NCBI GenBank assembly: GCA_001643675.2
Contig: LSRY02000050.1
Coordinates: forward strand, 416,001 to 480,000
Length of the DNA stretch: 64,000 nucleotides
Source of the DNA: Monocercomonoides exilis
Taxonomy: Eukaryota > Preaxostyla > Oxymonadida > Polymastigidae
Direction: 5' to 3'
How positions within the stretch are numbered: the stretch's first letter is position 1; every line of letters starts with the position of its first letter. The position numbers and the translations under genes were made by a program. Shown in pieces: positions 47,990-59,510 of the stretch. Below the pieces are notes generated by a model that was not told the DNA's origin, ran no database searches, and worked only from the letters and a program-made list of their open reading frames with translations.

Positions 47990-50497
47990 GTGCTTTTTGG
48001 AATGTTTTTGGGATTAATTCTTCTCAAAATTGTTATAAACATTTATGCGAATGAAGAACCATCAAATCCTCAAACAGTTTACGTGAAGCAAAGTGGGAAC
48101 GAAAGTAACAGCGGTTTGGAGATAGGGCAGGAAAAGCAATCACTGAAGAGTGCATACAATCTGCTGACCAAAAATAGCGTATGCAACATGAAAATAGTCT
48201 ACGATGCAAAACCATTAATTGCAGAAGTCATTGTATTTAGCAACAAACAAAAAATTACAATTGAAGGATGGAAAAGTGATGGAAGTGGAAACACTGAAGT
48301 GGCAATAGATTGTGACGTTCATCCAGGAAGTAATCTATTTGAATTCCGAAGTGATGCGGAAATAAAATACTTAGCGTTTCACTTCCCAACATCATTGTTC
48401 AAAGAAAATGAATCTTCAGATGAGATTTTCTGCTTGATACGTGGATCAAGTGCAACGCAATCAATTAGCAACTGTAGGTTTATTCGCCCTGAAAATGAAG
48501 GATGTTACACTGATATTTATCTTGTGTACGCATCTGGATCATCATTGAAATTGGACTCAGTTGAGTGCTCGGATGAATCAAAAACATTAACATCGAAAAG
48601 AGAATTATTTTATACCACGGGCACACAAGCAGTAATGTTGTCTAACTTGACTTTGAAGAATGTTAAAGCAAACATGGGTTCTGTTTTAAATATCCTTTGT
48701 TACAAGAAATGTGACGTCACATTGAATGGAAGTAATTTCAAGGAATGCGAAGCAAATAGTTACGGAGCATTGTTTGTTTATTTCTCCAACAGTGAATGCA
48801 CATTTACCGTTGGAGATGGAGATGTTACCACTTTTTCATCTTGCAGTAGCAATAATTATAAAGATTCCGGAGGAATATATCTGCAAATGCCAACTATCAA
48901 ATCTGCAAATCAGATTAAATGGCCCGAAGACGGAACGAATCTGATATTTGACAGATGTTCAGCAGGAGAAGGCGAGTCAAAAAGGAATATTGGAATATGT
49001 TTGGAGATGGCTGATGACTCATTATTCGAAGAAATAGCATTTTCAATGAAGAAGAGTTTTGCAGCGAATTACACACGAAGCAGAAACATGTGGAATGTTG
49101 TTGGAATTGCAGAAAATAACGACGAAGAAATTGATTTTGTATCCAAGTTTTTGGATCCATTACTGCCTCCATCTCAAGATGCTTCAAAGATTTATGTGAA
49201 GTCTGGAGGCACTGGGAATGGTGAAAGCTCAGAAAGACCAATCTACAGTTTGAAGGAGGCCAATGAATTGTTGGGAATGATCACAAGAGAAGACATATTT
49301 GGAATTGCAATATTAAAATCGAACGATCCTATCCAAGCCGAGGCAATTACATTTAGTAAGAGCCTTGGAATAATCATTGAAGGAGTGAACAGTGACGGAA
49401 ATGGAAATGTTGAAGTGGCAATCGATTGTGATGCTCGAGGATCGTATGATTTATTCACATGTGAAAAAGAGGTGGAATTCAAGTATTTGGCATTTAATTT
49501 TCCTATTTCTGAGAAAATATGGGATTCTTTAATTTTTGGAAATGATTTGTCTTCGTCACTCACGATCAGCAATTGCCGATTTGTCAGGGTTAGCTCACAA
49601 TCACCATATGAAATGACAACAAATGATAATGAAGATGATTTAGTTGCAGGCAACCTTGTGTGCGTTTGGGGGGGAAAAGTTGCAATGAACACTGTCACAT
49701 GCACCGATAGCAGCAACACAGTTTCGTTTTCTTCATCAACGTTTATTTTCAGGGGAACAAGTGAAGTGTCTTTGAATGACGTGGAGATCTGCAACGTGAA
49801 TTTTTTATACGATTCTGCCATTTTTATTTTGGATTCAGAAGACGAAGCTGTGAAAATTTCTATTGAAGGGCTGAGCATGAATGAAGTGAATTCAGAGAAT
49901 GGAAAAGTGGCTGGCTTGGAGATTTCTTTGAGTTCGAAAGAGTCAACAGTGGCTATCGGAAGAAACGATAAATGTTCATTCAAGTCATGTACAGCGACAA
50001 AGGGGAAAGCGGGGGCAATGTCCATTAAAATGCCAAAGGCAACATCGAATCTTCAGCTTCCTTCTGCCAATAATCTTGAGATTGACAGCTCAAACACAGC
50101 GAATTCAACAGCAAGATCAATATTCATTGTTGCCCCAGATTTTGATGAGTTCTGCAAACAAGAAGGCTCATTCGAATTTGCGAATGATTATGACAATTCA
50201 ACAGCTGGGTGGATTGTGGGAGCAAAAGACCATGAATCAGAGCCAGGAGATGTGTATGAGAAGTACGTGAAAGTGAGACAAGATCGAATCGCTGAGCAAA
50301 ACAGAGAACAAGAGAGAGAGCAAGACAGAAAGCAAAAAGAAAAGAAAAGAAGGATGGTAGTTGCCATTGTCATTCCGATAGTTGTTGTTGCAGTTGTTGC
50401 AGTGGTTGTGGTTGTTATTGTTATTGTTGCCAAGAAAAAGAAGGCCAAACACAATGCAAATGAAAGCAAAGAACAAGAAATGAGCAGCCAAGAGTAG
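47990..50497 (+). CDS. Beta-helix surface membrane protein, 835 residues, two internal repeats, single exon
   Basis: The first ATG gives a signal peptide (MLFGMFLGLILLKIVINIYA). Two tandem units of about 370 residues follow, starting VYVKQSGNESNSG (residue ~29) and IYVKSGGTGNGESS (residue ~401). Matching landmarks in each unit are IEGWKSDGSGNTEVAIDCD versus IEGVNSDGNGNVEVAIDCD, and KYLAFHFP versus KYLAFNFP. The units are rich in Ser/Thr/Asn and short strands, as in pectin-lyase-like helices. A basic/Glu-rich stalk precedes one membrane helix (residues ~788-813, VVAIVIPIVVVAVVAVVVVV) and a 21-residue polar tail ending SSQE before TAG. It is intact, with no introns. It is probably a cell-surface coat or adhesion protein; the ligand is unknown. 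Confidence 0.85.
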   Translation: MLFGMFLGLILLKIVINIYANEEPSNPQTVYVKQSGNESNSGLEIGQEKQSLKSAYNLLTKNSVCNMKIVYDAKPLIAEVIVFSNKQKITIEGWKSDGSGNTEVAIDCDVHPGSNLFEFRSDAEIKYLAFHFPTSLFKENESSDEIFCLIRGSSATQSISNCRFIRPENEGCYTDIYLVYASGSSLKLDSVECSDESKTLTSKRELFYTTGTQAVMLSNLTLKNVKANMGSVLNILCYKKCDVTLNGSNFKECEANSYGALFVYFSNSECTFTVGDGDVTTFSSCSSNNYKDSGGIYLQMPTIKSANQIKWPEDGTNLIFDRCSAGEGESKRNIGICLEMADDSLFEEIAFSMKKSFAANYTRSRNMWNVVGIAENNDEEIDFVSKFLDPLLPPSQDASKIYVKSGGTGNGESSERPIYSLKEANELLGMITREDIFGIAILKSNDPIQAEAITFSKSLGIIIEGVNSDGNGNVEVAIDCDARGSYDLFTCEKEVEFKYLAFNFPISEKIWDSLIFGNDLSSSLTISNCRFVRVSSQSPYEMTTNDNEDDLVAGNLVCVWGGKVAMNTVTCTDSSNTVSFSSSTFIFRGTSEVSLNDVEICNVNFLYDSAIFILDSEDEAVKISIEGLSMNEVNSENGKVAGLEISLSSKESTVAIGRNDKCSFKSCTATKGKAGAMSIKMPKATSNLQLPSANNLEIDSSNTANSTARSIFIVAPDFDEFCKQEGSFEFANDYDNSTAGWIVGAKDHESEPGDVYEKYVKVRQDRIAEQNREQEREQDRKQKEKKRRMVVAIVIPIVVVAVVAVVVVVIVIVAKKKKAKHNANESKEQEMSSQE

Positions 50498-51546
50498 AAT
50501 TGAGATTTCCAATTCTTTCAGAGCAATTTAACGTTTTTTATTTTCATAAAATTTTATTTGTGGAAATTATAGTATTTTTCGAAACTTTTCTTCCTCATTT
50601 ATCGCATTGAAAGTGTGATTATTAGTTGAAACGTTATTCATTGATTTGTTTCATTTCACACACCAATTATAATTCATCATCAACAATTTTTCGTTCAATT
50701 CAGTTGATTGTTTAAATCAACATATGGGTGAAATTTTTTTCAATTGTGAAAAAAACTGAGATTTGTTCCAAACTTTTTCTGCTTTCATTTCATCATGAAT
50801 CAGCAGTAACAATGCAAATAATTACAGATAAACTCAAAAATTGAGAAAAATATTAGAAAGGATTTCATGGAACAAAATTCAAAAAGTGAATTGTTTTGTC
50901 CAAAATCATATCGAATTTTTTGGTTTGTTTCCAATATTATTTCCAATATTTCACAAATAATTATGCAAAACAGAAAAAATTTTCAAACTTAAAAAAAATA
51001 TTCATACGAATTGATGATTTTTCAAATGCACAAAAGATAATAAATTCTATGAAAATAATTGGACTCACATCAATGAGTATTTATAATGAAACCAGATTTT
51101 TTTATTTGAAACAAAAGCAATTTTCAAAAACTTTAAGCCATCAAGGCAAGCAAATCTGTTTCATAACAAGAGTGTGAAAAAGTTTATGAATTTTGTTTTT
51201 GAAACCAATAAAAAAACAACTGGTTTCATTGAAAATACTTGCGTGCATCAAAAACAATACATGAATTAGTTGTTTGTTCTCATAAGAGATTTGATAATGT
51301 TTAAGTGTTTAATGCTCAATTTCAACGAATATGTTTTGTGTTTATTTAATTCAAAAAGAGAAAATTCATCACCTGATAACAAACTATTTTTCAAAGAGTT
51401 GAATTTCAGATTGAACTTATTCAATTCACAATATAATGATTTTGCGAATTTATGATGATTTCAAGTTTGCTAAAGCAATGTTTGGAGAGAAACAAGATAA
51501 TCTATCTCTTCTTTTTTTGTAAGATTGCAATTCGTTTGGAGTTCTG
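50498..51546. other. AT-rich intergenic stretch
   Basis: Only short unsupported frames occur. No structured repeat was noticed. Confidence 0.55.
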
Positions 51547-52600
51547 CTAATATCTTTCATCTACGTTTCTGTTGCTCTTTAGCATTTTAAGCATTCCATC
51601 CTTCAATAATAGGCTTTCATCACAATATATATATTTAATAACCATTATATAATTTATTTTTACTCTCATTTTTTTCTTCTTCTTCGCTCGCTTTTCCGAA
51701 GGAATTGGTCCACTTTGACTAATTTTGAAAATTTCTTTGAGAAGAAGAAAAATTCTGATATTTCCAAGTATTTCTGTCTCCGCTTTCGTGATGAATTCCA
51801 TTTGCTTTCCTTCTGCACCGCCTTCTTTTCGATTTTTTGAATCCACCTGTATCGCATCAAGTTTGTCTTCAACAGTATCTTTGATTATCTTCTCTCCGAA
51901 GAGGATCTTTTTGTTAGAGTCAAATACTTCCTTCCACTGCTTGCTCAATTCATCTTTCTCTTCTTTCGATCACTTCTGTTTTGTTCAAACTTCGTATCTT
52001 CGCTTTTTGCGTTCTGGGTCACTGGATTTTCCTTCACTCTCCAGAGATTCGTCTCCTCCTCCTCTTCCTTCTTCCTTTTCCCTTTCCCTTTCACATTCTC
52101 ATCCTCTTTCTGTTTCTTGCTCTTCTCATCTGCTTCATCACAGCTTCTCCTTCTGTTGTATTTTCGAAAAGATGCTGTGCTTTCTCGCTTCCACTCTGTA
52201 CTCAAACACTCCAACAACCACTCCACTCACTTCGCACTTGACTGAAAAACGAAAAATCGAATCGAATTTCATCTCTATCTCCGTCCCCATCACGCTCAAC
52301 GCCTAAGACAGATTGTCAGTTCTGAAGACAGTGCTTTCTTTGGAAGAGGAGGAAGGAAGAAGACGTTGATGAAGTTGAAAGCGCAGAAGAACATCACCAT
52401 TTCAAACCATCAAAAGCGAGCTGTGAATCCGAAGTTCCAAGACTTCTTTATGTTCTTTTTGAGAATATTGCCAATGCTCAAAATAAGAAACAAACGAAGC
52501 TGCGTAGACTTGTATTGGAAATCTTTCAAAAGCATGGGCTGAAACAGATGCTGATGATCTCCATTTCACCCGTCTCAACTTCATGAGAAGGTGCAACGAT
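51547..52600 (-). CDS. Possible multi-exon gene, acidic/basic coiled-coil type
   Basis: Minus-strand frames that look coding are about 52290-52150 (MGTEIEMKFDSIFRFSVKCE, VVVGVFEYRVEARKHSIFSK), 52226-51945 (KSKKQKEDENVKGKGKRKKE, TNLWRVKENPVTQNAKSED) and 51948-51600 (WKEVFDSNKKILFGEKIIKD, LDAIQVDSKNRKEG, FITKAETEILGN). Each could be an exon, but I could not fix the splice sites between them. The family is not recognised, and the exon order is inferred only from strand and position. Confidence 0.35.
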
Positions 52601-53570
52601 GTTCAACTCATCAAAAACTCCACCAAACATGGGCGAACCTTTCAATCAGAAAAGCAAAATGTTCTCTAAGAATTGCTGTTCTCTTGTTTCATTACTATTC
52701 ATTGTTTTATTGCCTTTTTTTCATTAAAAATCTCGCTTTTGAGATTGTCATCAACTTTCTTCTCCAAAAACCACAAAAAACCGTTTTCCTCATCATTTTC
52801 CAAAACGCCATCCAAGTTTGTTTTCATCTCCTGTCCAGCAAAAATTATGAAAATCATGTATCTTGTGTGACTTCATTTGTTTCCCAATTGCTATTTAATA
52901 ATCTGCTCTATTCTCATCGTATTGCTCTGTATAGAAGAGATTGGCCATTTCAACAATAAGTCTGATTCCTGAGAATTGGAAAAGATACAGATGGAAATAC
53001 TTTCACAATCAATAGAACAATATTTAATACACACGTTCATATATTTCCTTTCAAAATAAAATTCGTTATTATTCCTTGGACAACGAATCACAATAATTCA
53101 TTAGATGGAATTTCAGAATTTTTACATTTCCACCATTTCCAGTTGCCATCATTGGAAATAATTCTTCTAATTCTGTAAAAAATGTTTATTAATTGATCTC
53201 TCGCTTTGTTAACCAATATTCCTTTTGAAATAAAACATTGATCAAAACATCCATAACAACAAACAGAAAAAACAAAGCGTTCTTTTTCTTTGAAATTACA
53301 AATCGAAAAAGTTATCAAAAGATAGAATGGTTTGAATACATATATTTCTTTCATCTTTTGTGAGGTTTAATTTTTCATCTGTTTTCTCCAATCCAATCAT
53401 ATGAACTTTCATTGTGAATATCAAAATGGTGTTGTTTTCTGAATGAAATTTTCTACAAAAAAAAAAAATCTGTATATAGGAGACGGACAACACAAAAAAG
53501 TTCAATGGTTTGCATTCGTTGTTGCATTTGAATTCTGGCTTATTCTGATTAAACTATTTTCTATTAACAG
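52601..53570. other. AT-rich stretch upstream of family F copy 8
   Basis: No gene is supported. The last ~80 bp is the first intron of copy 8, close to that of copy 1. Confidence 0.5.
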
Positions 53571-54874
53571 AATTGTTTTGTGAACTTGAACATTGCAATG
53601 AAGAAGAACAGAGACAGAAAATCGAAGAAATGAATGAAATAGTTGATGAAATGAATGGGTATGAATTTAAATTCATTTTTAAGACAAAGCTGTTTGAAAA
53701 AATAGACAAAATGATTGAAGAAAAGAAACTGCAATTGGGAAATGCTACTTGGATACTGAAGCATATTGGATATTGTGTTGTGCTAAAAAATGTATGGAAT
53801 CGATGTTTTGAAGAATCTTTGTTGAACAAAAGATTGTCAAATATGATTATTTATGAAGAGAAGAAAAAAGATGAAAAGAACAAAATACTTTCAGATGATC
53901 TTTGTGAATGCCATCTTTTGTTGAATAAATGTGTTTCTTCAGAGTTGGCTATAATATGTGTACCTTGCGTTCTGAAAGCTGTGTTGCACAAAGAAAAAGA
54001 AGAAGAATCACAAAGGGATGTAGAAATTGCGTTGCTGGCTTTCAGGAACACAAAATATGATGTATGAACATTGTTATTTCCTTTTTGATAATGTTGCAAT
54101 TTTCTAATTTCTAATTAGTTTTTTAGACAAGAACTGTATTTGAAAGAAATTACAGAAATTATCAAAAATCATCAGGAGCATCACAATCTCACACAGCTTG
54201 CCTATCAGTCTGCTTGGGAATTTTTAATAAACAGATTTCACACCAATATATTTTTGGAAGATACAATTTCAAATGAGCTGCATTTTGGAAGAGAAGCAGC
54301 AAGAGAATTGGAAGAGCTGACAAGAAATGTAGATTGGAACAGGAAAAAAGGAGAGGAAGGAGGAAAGGAAGCGAAAGAAGAATTTGCATTGATGAGATGG
54401 GTAGAAACATTGAAGATTTATTTTCAAAGTTGTCGATTGAAGAATGAAGAAAATGTTGGGCTAATCAATCTCATTGTTCAGATATATCAAACAGCAAAGG
54501 ATAATTACAGAGGAATTCGCTTTCAGTGCATTTATTCCTTGAGAAATGCAGCAGAAAAGAGGGTTGTGAGAGTCGAAGACTTGTTGAAAAGTGGTGCTAT
54601 TGATGCTGTTTTGGAGGAGATTCGGCATTCAACATTGAAAGACAAAATATTAAGTAAATACTTGCAATTCTTTTTGAATGTTTCGAAGAAATTGAAAAAA
54701 AAGACGGATAACAAAATGGAAGAAGTTAAAAGAAAGGCAACGAAAAGGAAGGTTTTTGAAAAGATGGAAGAAGAAGGATATGAAGATACCATCACCAGTT
54801 TTCATGAAAGATTGAGTTTTCTCAACCAAAAATATTTAAGAGAATTCTCATTAGATATTTCTGATTTTTTGTGA
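53571..54874 (+). CDS. Family F copy 8: Glu/Lys-rich helical protein, exons 2-3
   Basis: Exon 2 is 53571-54061 (491 bp, acceptor CTATTAACAG) and exon 3 is 54119-54874 (756 bp). Intron 2 is nearly identical to that of copy 5 (donor GTATGAACA, acceptor CTAATTAG, shared TTATTTCCTTTTTGATA). Motifs include KIEEMNEIVDEMNGYEFKFI, QLGNATWILKHIGYCVVL, DVEIALLAFRNT, LKEITEIIKNHQEHHNLTQL, LHFGREAARELEELTRNVDW, LLKSGAIDAVLEEI and KMEEEGYEDTITSFHE. A one-base deletion relative to the family turns the final SDYFVN into SDFL-TGA, shortening the protein by a few residues. The 70-bp first exon was not located. Function is unknown. Confidence 0.8.
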
Positions 54875-55326
54875 ATGCTTGAGAAAATAAGAAGTTTTGT
54901 ATTTCATTAATCAAAGATCATATTTTTCAATTTTCATCAAATCACAATTCAACAAACAATTAAACTGTTTGGAAAAATAATCTCATTTCTTTTATAACTT
55001 CGAAATGAAGAAAAGTTGGGAAAGTTGGGAAAGAAGAATTTAGGGTGATTTATAAACCAGAACTTTTTTAAATTCCCGGACTCTTTTTGTATCATATGCT
55101 GATTTTTCTCACTTTTTTTATTTTTTTATTGTTGTCAGAAAAAAAGGAAAAGTCAGAAATCAGAAATAAAGATTTAATAGAAATACCTAATCTTTGATTA
55201 GGGTGGGGGTTTGCTTATCCATCTCTGATTTATGCATCCCCTGAGAAGATTAGATGATAGTAAAAGTGCTTTCTAAGTATGAATTTGATAGAAAAAATAA
55301 TTCTGCTTTTTTTATACAGTCTGAAT

Positions 55327-55755
55327 CGGATATAATCACATCGGTTTTTGCACAACTTTTTGCGACTTTTACCGATTGTGATTAAATAATATGATAATTT
55401 ACATATAAAAATAAAAAAATTAATTTTTGAAATAATTAATTACGGGTCGATTTTTTTATTTTTGGAAATTCTTCACAAATAAACATTTTTCACTGTAAAA
55501 TAAATTTTTATCATAAATACACATTATTTAAACTTATTTGAGAACATTTTTGAAAAATCGAACAATTAAATTTTTTATTCAAACAATTGATTTTTTATTG
55601 AAAAAATCACCTATTATAATAAAAAATGAGATTATATATTTTCAACTCTGTGATCATATGCGATGAAAAATAAATGAAAAATTGTCCAAAAATGTCGGTA
55701 CATGGAAAAATGTGACTATAACCGAATGTAATTGTATTCGATGTGATTATATCCG
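55327..55755. mobile_element. 429-bp element with 17-bp terminal inverted repeats
   Basis: CGGATATAATCACATCG at 55327-55343 is perfectly complementary to 55739-55755. The interior repeats related words (CCGATTGTGATTA, CCGAATGTAATTG). No coding frame is present and no second copy is visible in the window. Confidence 0.6.
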
Positions 55756-56593
55756 TTTTTGACTAAATGTTTCAAAAGCCTGCTTAATTATCGTTATCAT
55801 ATATTCTTTGAAAACATAACAATTTTGAATTTCTATTCATTGTTTCTTTTTTGTTCAAAACGTCATTCATTCCGCAAAATTGAATGTTTGTTGTTTTTAA
55901 ATAAAAACAGAAAAGATAAGCACTTCTTTAATGTTGTATGTCCAACAGTTATGTTTGAAAAAGAGAAATTGGAAAAATTCAAGTGTTCTGGAAAGAATTA
56001 ATCTGAAACATTAGTTTTTTTATTAAAATAGTTATATTGACTTTTTTTGATTAATAATCGTTTGGGGTTGAGTTTGCATTAATAAACACTTGTATGCACA
56101 TAACTCGGCTGTGTGGTTTGGACGTGAATCTTCATTTTGGAGTTTTTCACATAGTTATAATGTTTTGCTTTTCATTTTTTTTATAAATTGAAGGGGAAAA
56201 AATTACATAATATTTTGTTGTTGAACCTCATGGGGGTGAGCAATAATCTGGTTATTGGTTTAAAAAGTGAGCATTGAACTGACATTTAGGTTTTATTTAA
56301 GCACGACTCATTTTTTATTATTTTTATCTGTTTTTTTTTTTGTGTTTTTCGTTACAGTTCTTTTCATCCAAATAAAAACGCATTTTGTTTATCGTTTTCT
56401 TCAATTTTTGACTTCACTGACTTGATATAAATTAATGACTGGTGACAAAGAAGCGGCATTAACATCCCAATTTTGAGAGTCAAGTTAATTTAAAAATTTG
56501 CGATAAATATTATTTTTGGAAATATTCAAAAAGAACTTGAAATTAGTTCATTTTTCATATTTGGCTTATTTATTATAAAAAAATAACAAACAT

Positions 56594-56832
56594 GTGCTAT
56601 TCTCTGAAAAAGTCACAAATGTTTGATTTTCATATAAATTTATAATTTCATTATTTGCTCAAAATATTGTTAACTTGCTCCAAACTTCACAAATATGGAA
56701 TCTATTGCTTGATAATACCATTTCACTCATTCATAAGAAAATTCGTGAGTGGAAACAGGAATTTGAGCAAAATATAAAATTTTAATTTTATTTGATAATT
56801 AAACATGTGCGACTTTTCAAAAAGAATAACCC
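56594..56832. mobile_element. MITE type A, copy 2 (239 bp)
   Basis: This is homologous over its whole length to 19321-19560, with AAAGTCACAAATGT and GACTTTTCAAAAAGAAT at the ends and TTGATAATACCATTTCA in the middle. The left tip has diverged more than the right. Confidence 0.8.
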
Positions 56833-57928
56833 AATCACTATACAAATCTGTGTGTTTCTTTTTTTGCAAAATGAATCGAAATGAACGATTTTTGATAGTT
56901 TTTTGAGATGATCCTTCTATTGGTTAAGATAATAAAAATGCTTTTGAAATGTCATTTGTGAATTATTTGTGGGAAAAAAAAACAGTACTTTTGCAAAATC
57001 TGACCAAAAAAATTACAATTGTCTGAATCTTATTGAAAAGTTCCTTTTGTTTAATTTTTTTAGCAAAGTTTAAATTTCATATTTTTATCAAATTTCTGTT
57101 CACACTTACGAAACCACACTCAAATCCATATATAATCATTGTCAAAATTTTCTTTTCATAACAACTATATTTTGGCGGTGGGAATGAAAATTCGATTGAA
57201 ATATTAAAATTTTGTCTTATATGAAAATTAAACAAATGGAACTTTACAAAAAAATTTTTTTGACAATTCGAAAAAATAAAATTCGATGTTGGAATTAATT
57301 ATTCAAATCCAAAATTCATTTGAAACAGAAAATTATATTTTATCTCGAGAATGGATTTCAAAAAATTCAAGAAATATTTTTATCAACCAAATATTATCAC
57401 TCAAAGAAAACTGTTTTTTCATTAAAACAATAAATTTATCAATTTTTGGATTATTTTTTTCATTTTTGAAAATAATTTCTCAAATGAAAAAAATAATAAA
57501 GTTCACACTTTAGTATAACCTGATCAAAAGATCAAATTTTTAATCACAATTTTTTTAACCAAACAACAAACAAGAATTTATTTCACAAAAAATTTTTTAA
57601 GTTTCTTTGGTGAAAAAACAGAAAAACATCAATTTAACATATGAAAATAAATTCATTTTATTTTTGAATTAACTCAAATAAAAATATTGTTAATCAAAAT
57701 GAATTGTTTTTTTTATGAAAATGATTCATTTTTAAAATATTGGCAAAGTGCAATCATGAAATAATAGTTTGAAGAATGATATCCGCAAAATATTAGTTAT
57801 TTATTCAACAAATCGTAAAAATTATCATTATGAAATCGAATTATTTTTCGAATTCGAAAAATTAATTTTCGTGTTAGAATTATATTTGGTGCATATGTGA
57901 ATGAACAAAGAAAAAACCCTATTTTTCG

Positions 57929-57977
<49 letters not shown>
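57929..57977. repeat. Poly-A tract (49 bp)
   Basis: An uninterrupted A run preceded by TTTTTCG. Confidence 0.98.
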
Positions 57978-57980
<3 letters not shown>

Positions 57981-58591
57981 GAATGAGAAAAATGCAATTG
58001 AATTTACGAATGAATTTTATTCAAACAAGTGAATTATTCATCATTCTTATAAAAACACATTCAATATAAAAGCATCTTCAAAAGAATAATGATGAACAAA
58101 TCAAAAACTCGTTTTCATTGTCACATAAAATGCGCATTGCTTATTTATTTCAAAAATTATTAACAATTCTGAAGTATTATGTGACAATAGTAATTTTTTT
58201 CTGAAAATAATGGAATTTTAATAATTATTTTCAACAAATAGTTTAAATGGACGTTCAGCTTTTCAACCTTTTCACAAATATTTGCAAATAATACAGTTAT
58301 TTGCACTTTCTTTCACTTGTCCAACAACCAGTTTGCCTTTGAAAACTCATTATTTAATAATACTCAAAACAAAATATATTGAACAACTAGTCATCCTATT
58401 TCGAATGATTATCGACATATCGTTTCAAAAAGAATATATGTCAATATTCAAAAATTTTGGAAAATGACAACAATGAATTCCATATTTAATCATCAGTCAT
58501 TTCATTATAAGTCTAACGTTCTCATTCAAAGAATAAGTTGAAAAATTAAAAAAAAAAGGAGAATATTTTGAAACAAACAAAATTCACATGG

Positions 58592-58843
58592 GTGATTATA
58601 TTTGAAAACATATTTTTTGTTTCAAAAATTTCAAGTTCGAAAATTTCCCTTGAATATCAACAAAAGAACACAGAAAATGAAAAAGAGATACAAAAGATAT
58701 TTTTATCAAAATTTGAGCAAAAACATTTGTTTTCAAAACAGTTGTTAATAATTCACATCTGAAAACAACATTTCTTCACAAATGAATAACAATGAAAGAA
58801 AAATAAACATTCCAAAAAAAGTTATAATTTCAAAAAAAACACC
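58592..58843. mobile_element. MITE type B, copy 2
   Basis: It starts GGGTGATTATATTTGAAAAC and ends with AATTTCAAAAAAAACACCT, and the interior shares ACATTTGTTTTCAAAACAGTTG with 35234-35489. Confidence 0.65.
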
Positions 58844-58847
58844 TATA

Positions 58848-59106
58848 TGGGAGTTTATTTTTGATATCATAACTTTTTTCGAAGTGTTGATCAAAGAAAG
58901 GGTTTTTTATATTTCATTATAACTTTCTCATTCAAATGTGATGTGCATTCCATAAATTTTTTAAAGACCAATATCGAAGCTGAATCCAAGACTGTATTTT
59001 CTCTTTTTAGTATTAAAACTTTATTGTTTTCTTTTTTGTATATTCAAAGAATATTTTTAATTGAAAATTTTATAGTTAATTATTATGATTTCAAAAAGAA
59101 TCGCAC
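58848..59106. mobile_element. Related inverted-repeat element abutting MITE B copy 2
   Basis: The left end is GGGAGTTTATTTTTGATATC and the right end is ATGATTTCAAAAAGAATCGC. The tips resemble types A and B, and only 4 bp separate it from the previous element. The boundaries are approximate. Confidence 0.5.
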
Positions 59107-59149
59107 ATGTATCAAATAATTACTTTCCAAATCAACATTTTTCAAAGCT

Positions 59150-59150
<1 letters not shown>

Positions 59151-59196
<46 letters not shown>
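59151..59196. repeat. Poly-T tract (46 bp)
   Basis: An uninterrupted T run. Confidence 0.98.
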
Positions 59197-59197
<1 letters not shown>

Positions 59198-59510
59198 GAA
59201 ACAATAGATAAAAGTTCCATTGTTCAATCTATCACCCTAACATACAGTTAGATATCAATGCAAATTTTTGAAATAAAAAAGCTCAAAAAAGGAATTGATT
59301 AATAGAAAATAACAAATGCATTGTTTTTAAAAAACATCAACACTTTTAAATGACTAATGGATGTTTTTGTTGCAAAATTTGCATATATTATCATTGATTT
59401 CGAAAAGTCTTATTTAACGCAATTCTTGTTTTTTTAAACTTTTACCCATATTACAATAATTGGTGGATGACATCAATATCTCATATGGGTAAAAGATCAG
59501 TTGTTTGATC

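Larger units (their letters stand above)
54875..59510. other. Long AT-rich intergenic region with several small transposons
   Basis: No supported gene occurs in 4.6 kb. It holds the MITEs listed separately (55327-55755, 56594-56832, 58592-58843, 58848-59106), a 49-bp poly-A (57929-57977) and a 46-bp poly-T (59151-59196). GGTGATTTATAAACCAGAAC near 55042-55061 repeats a motif seen downstream of copy 4. Confidence 0.6.
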
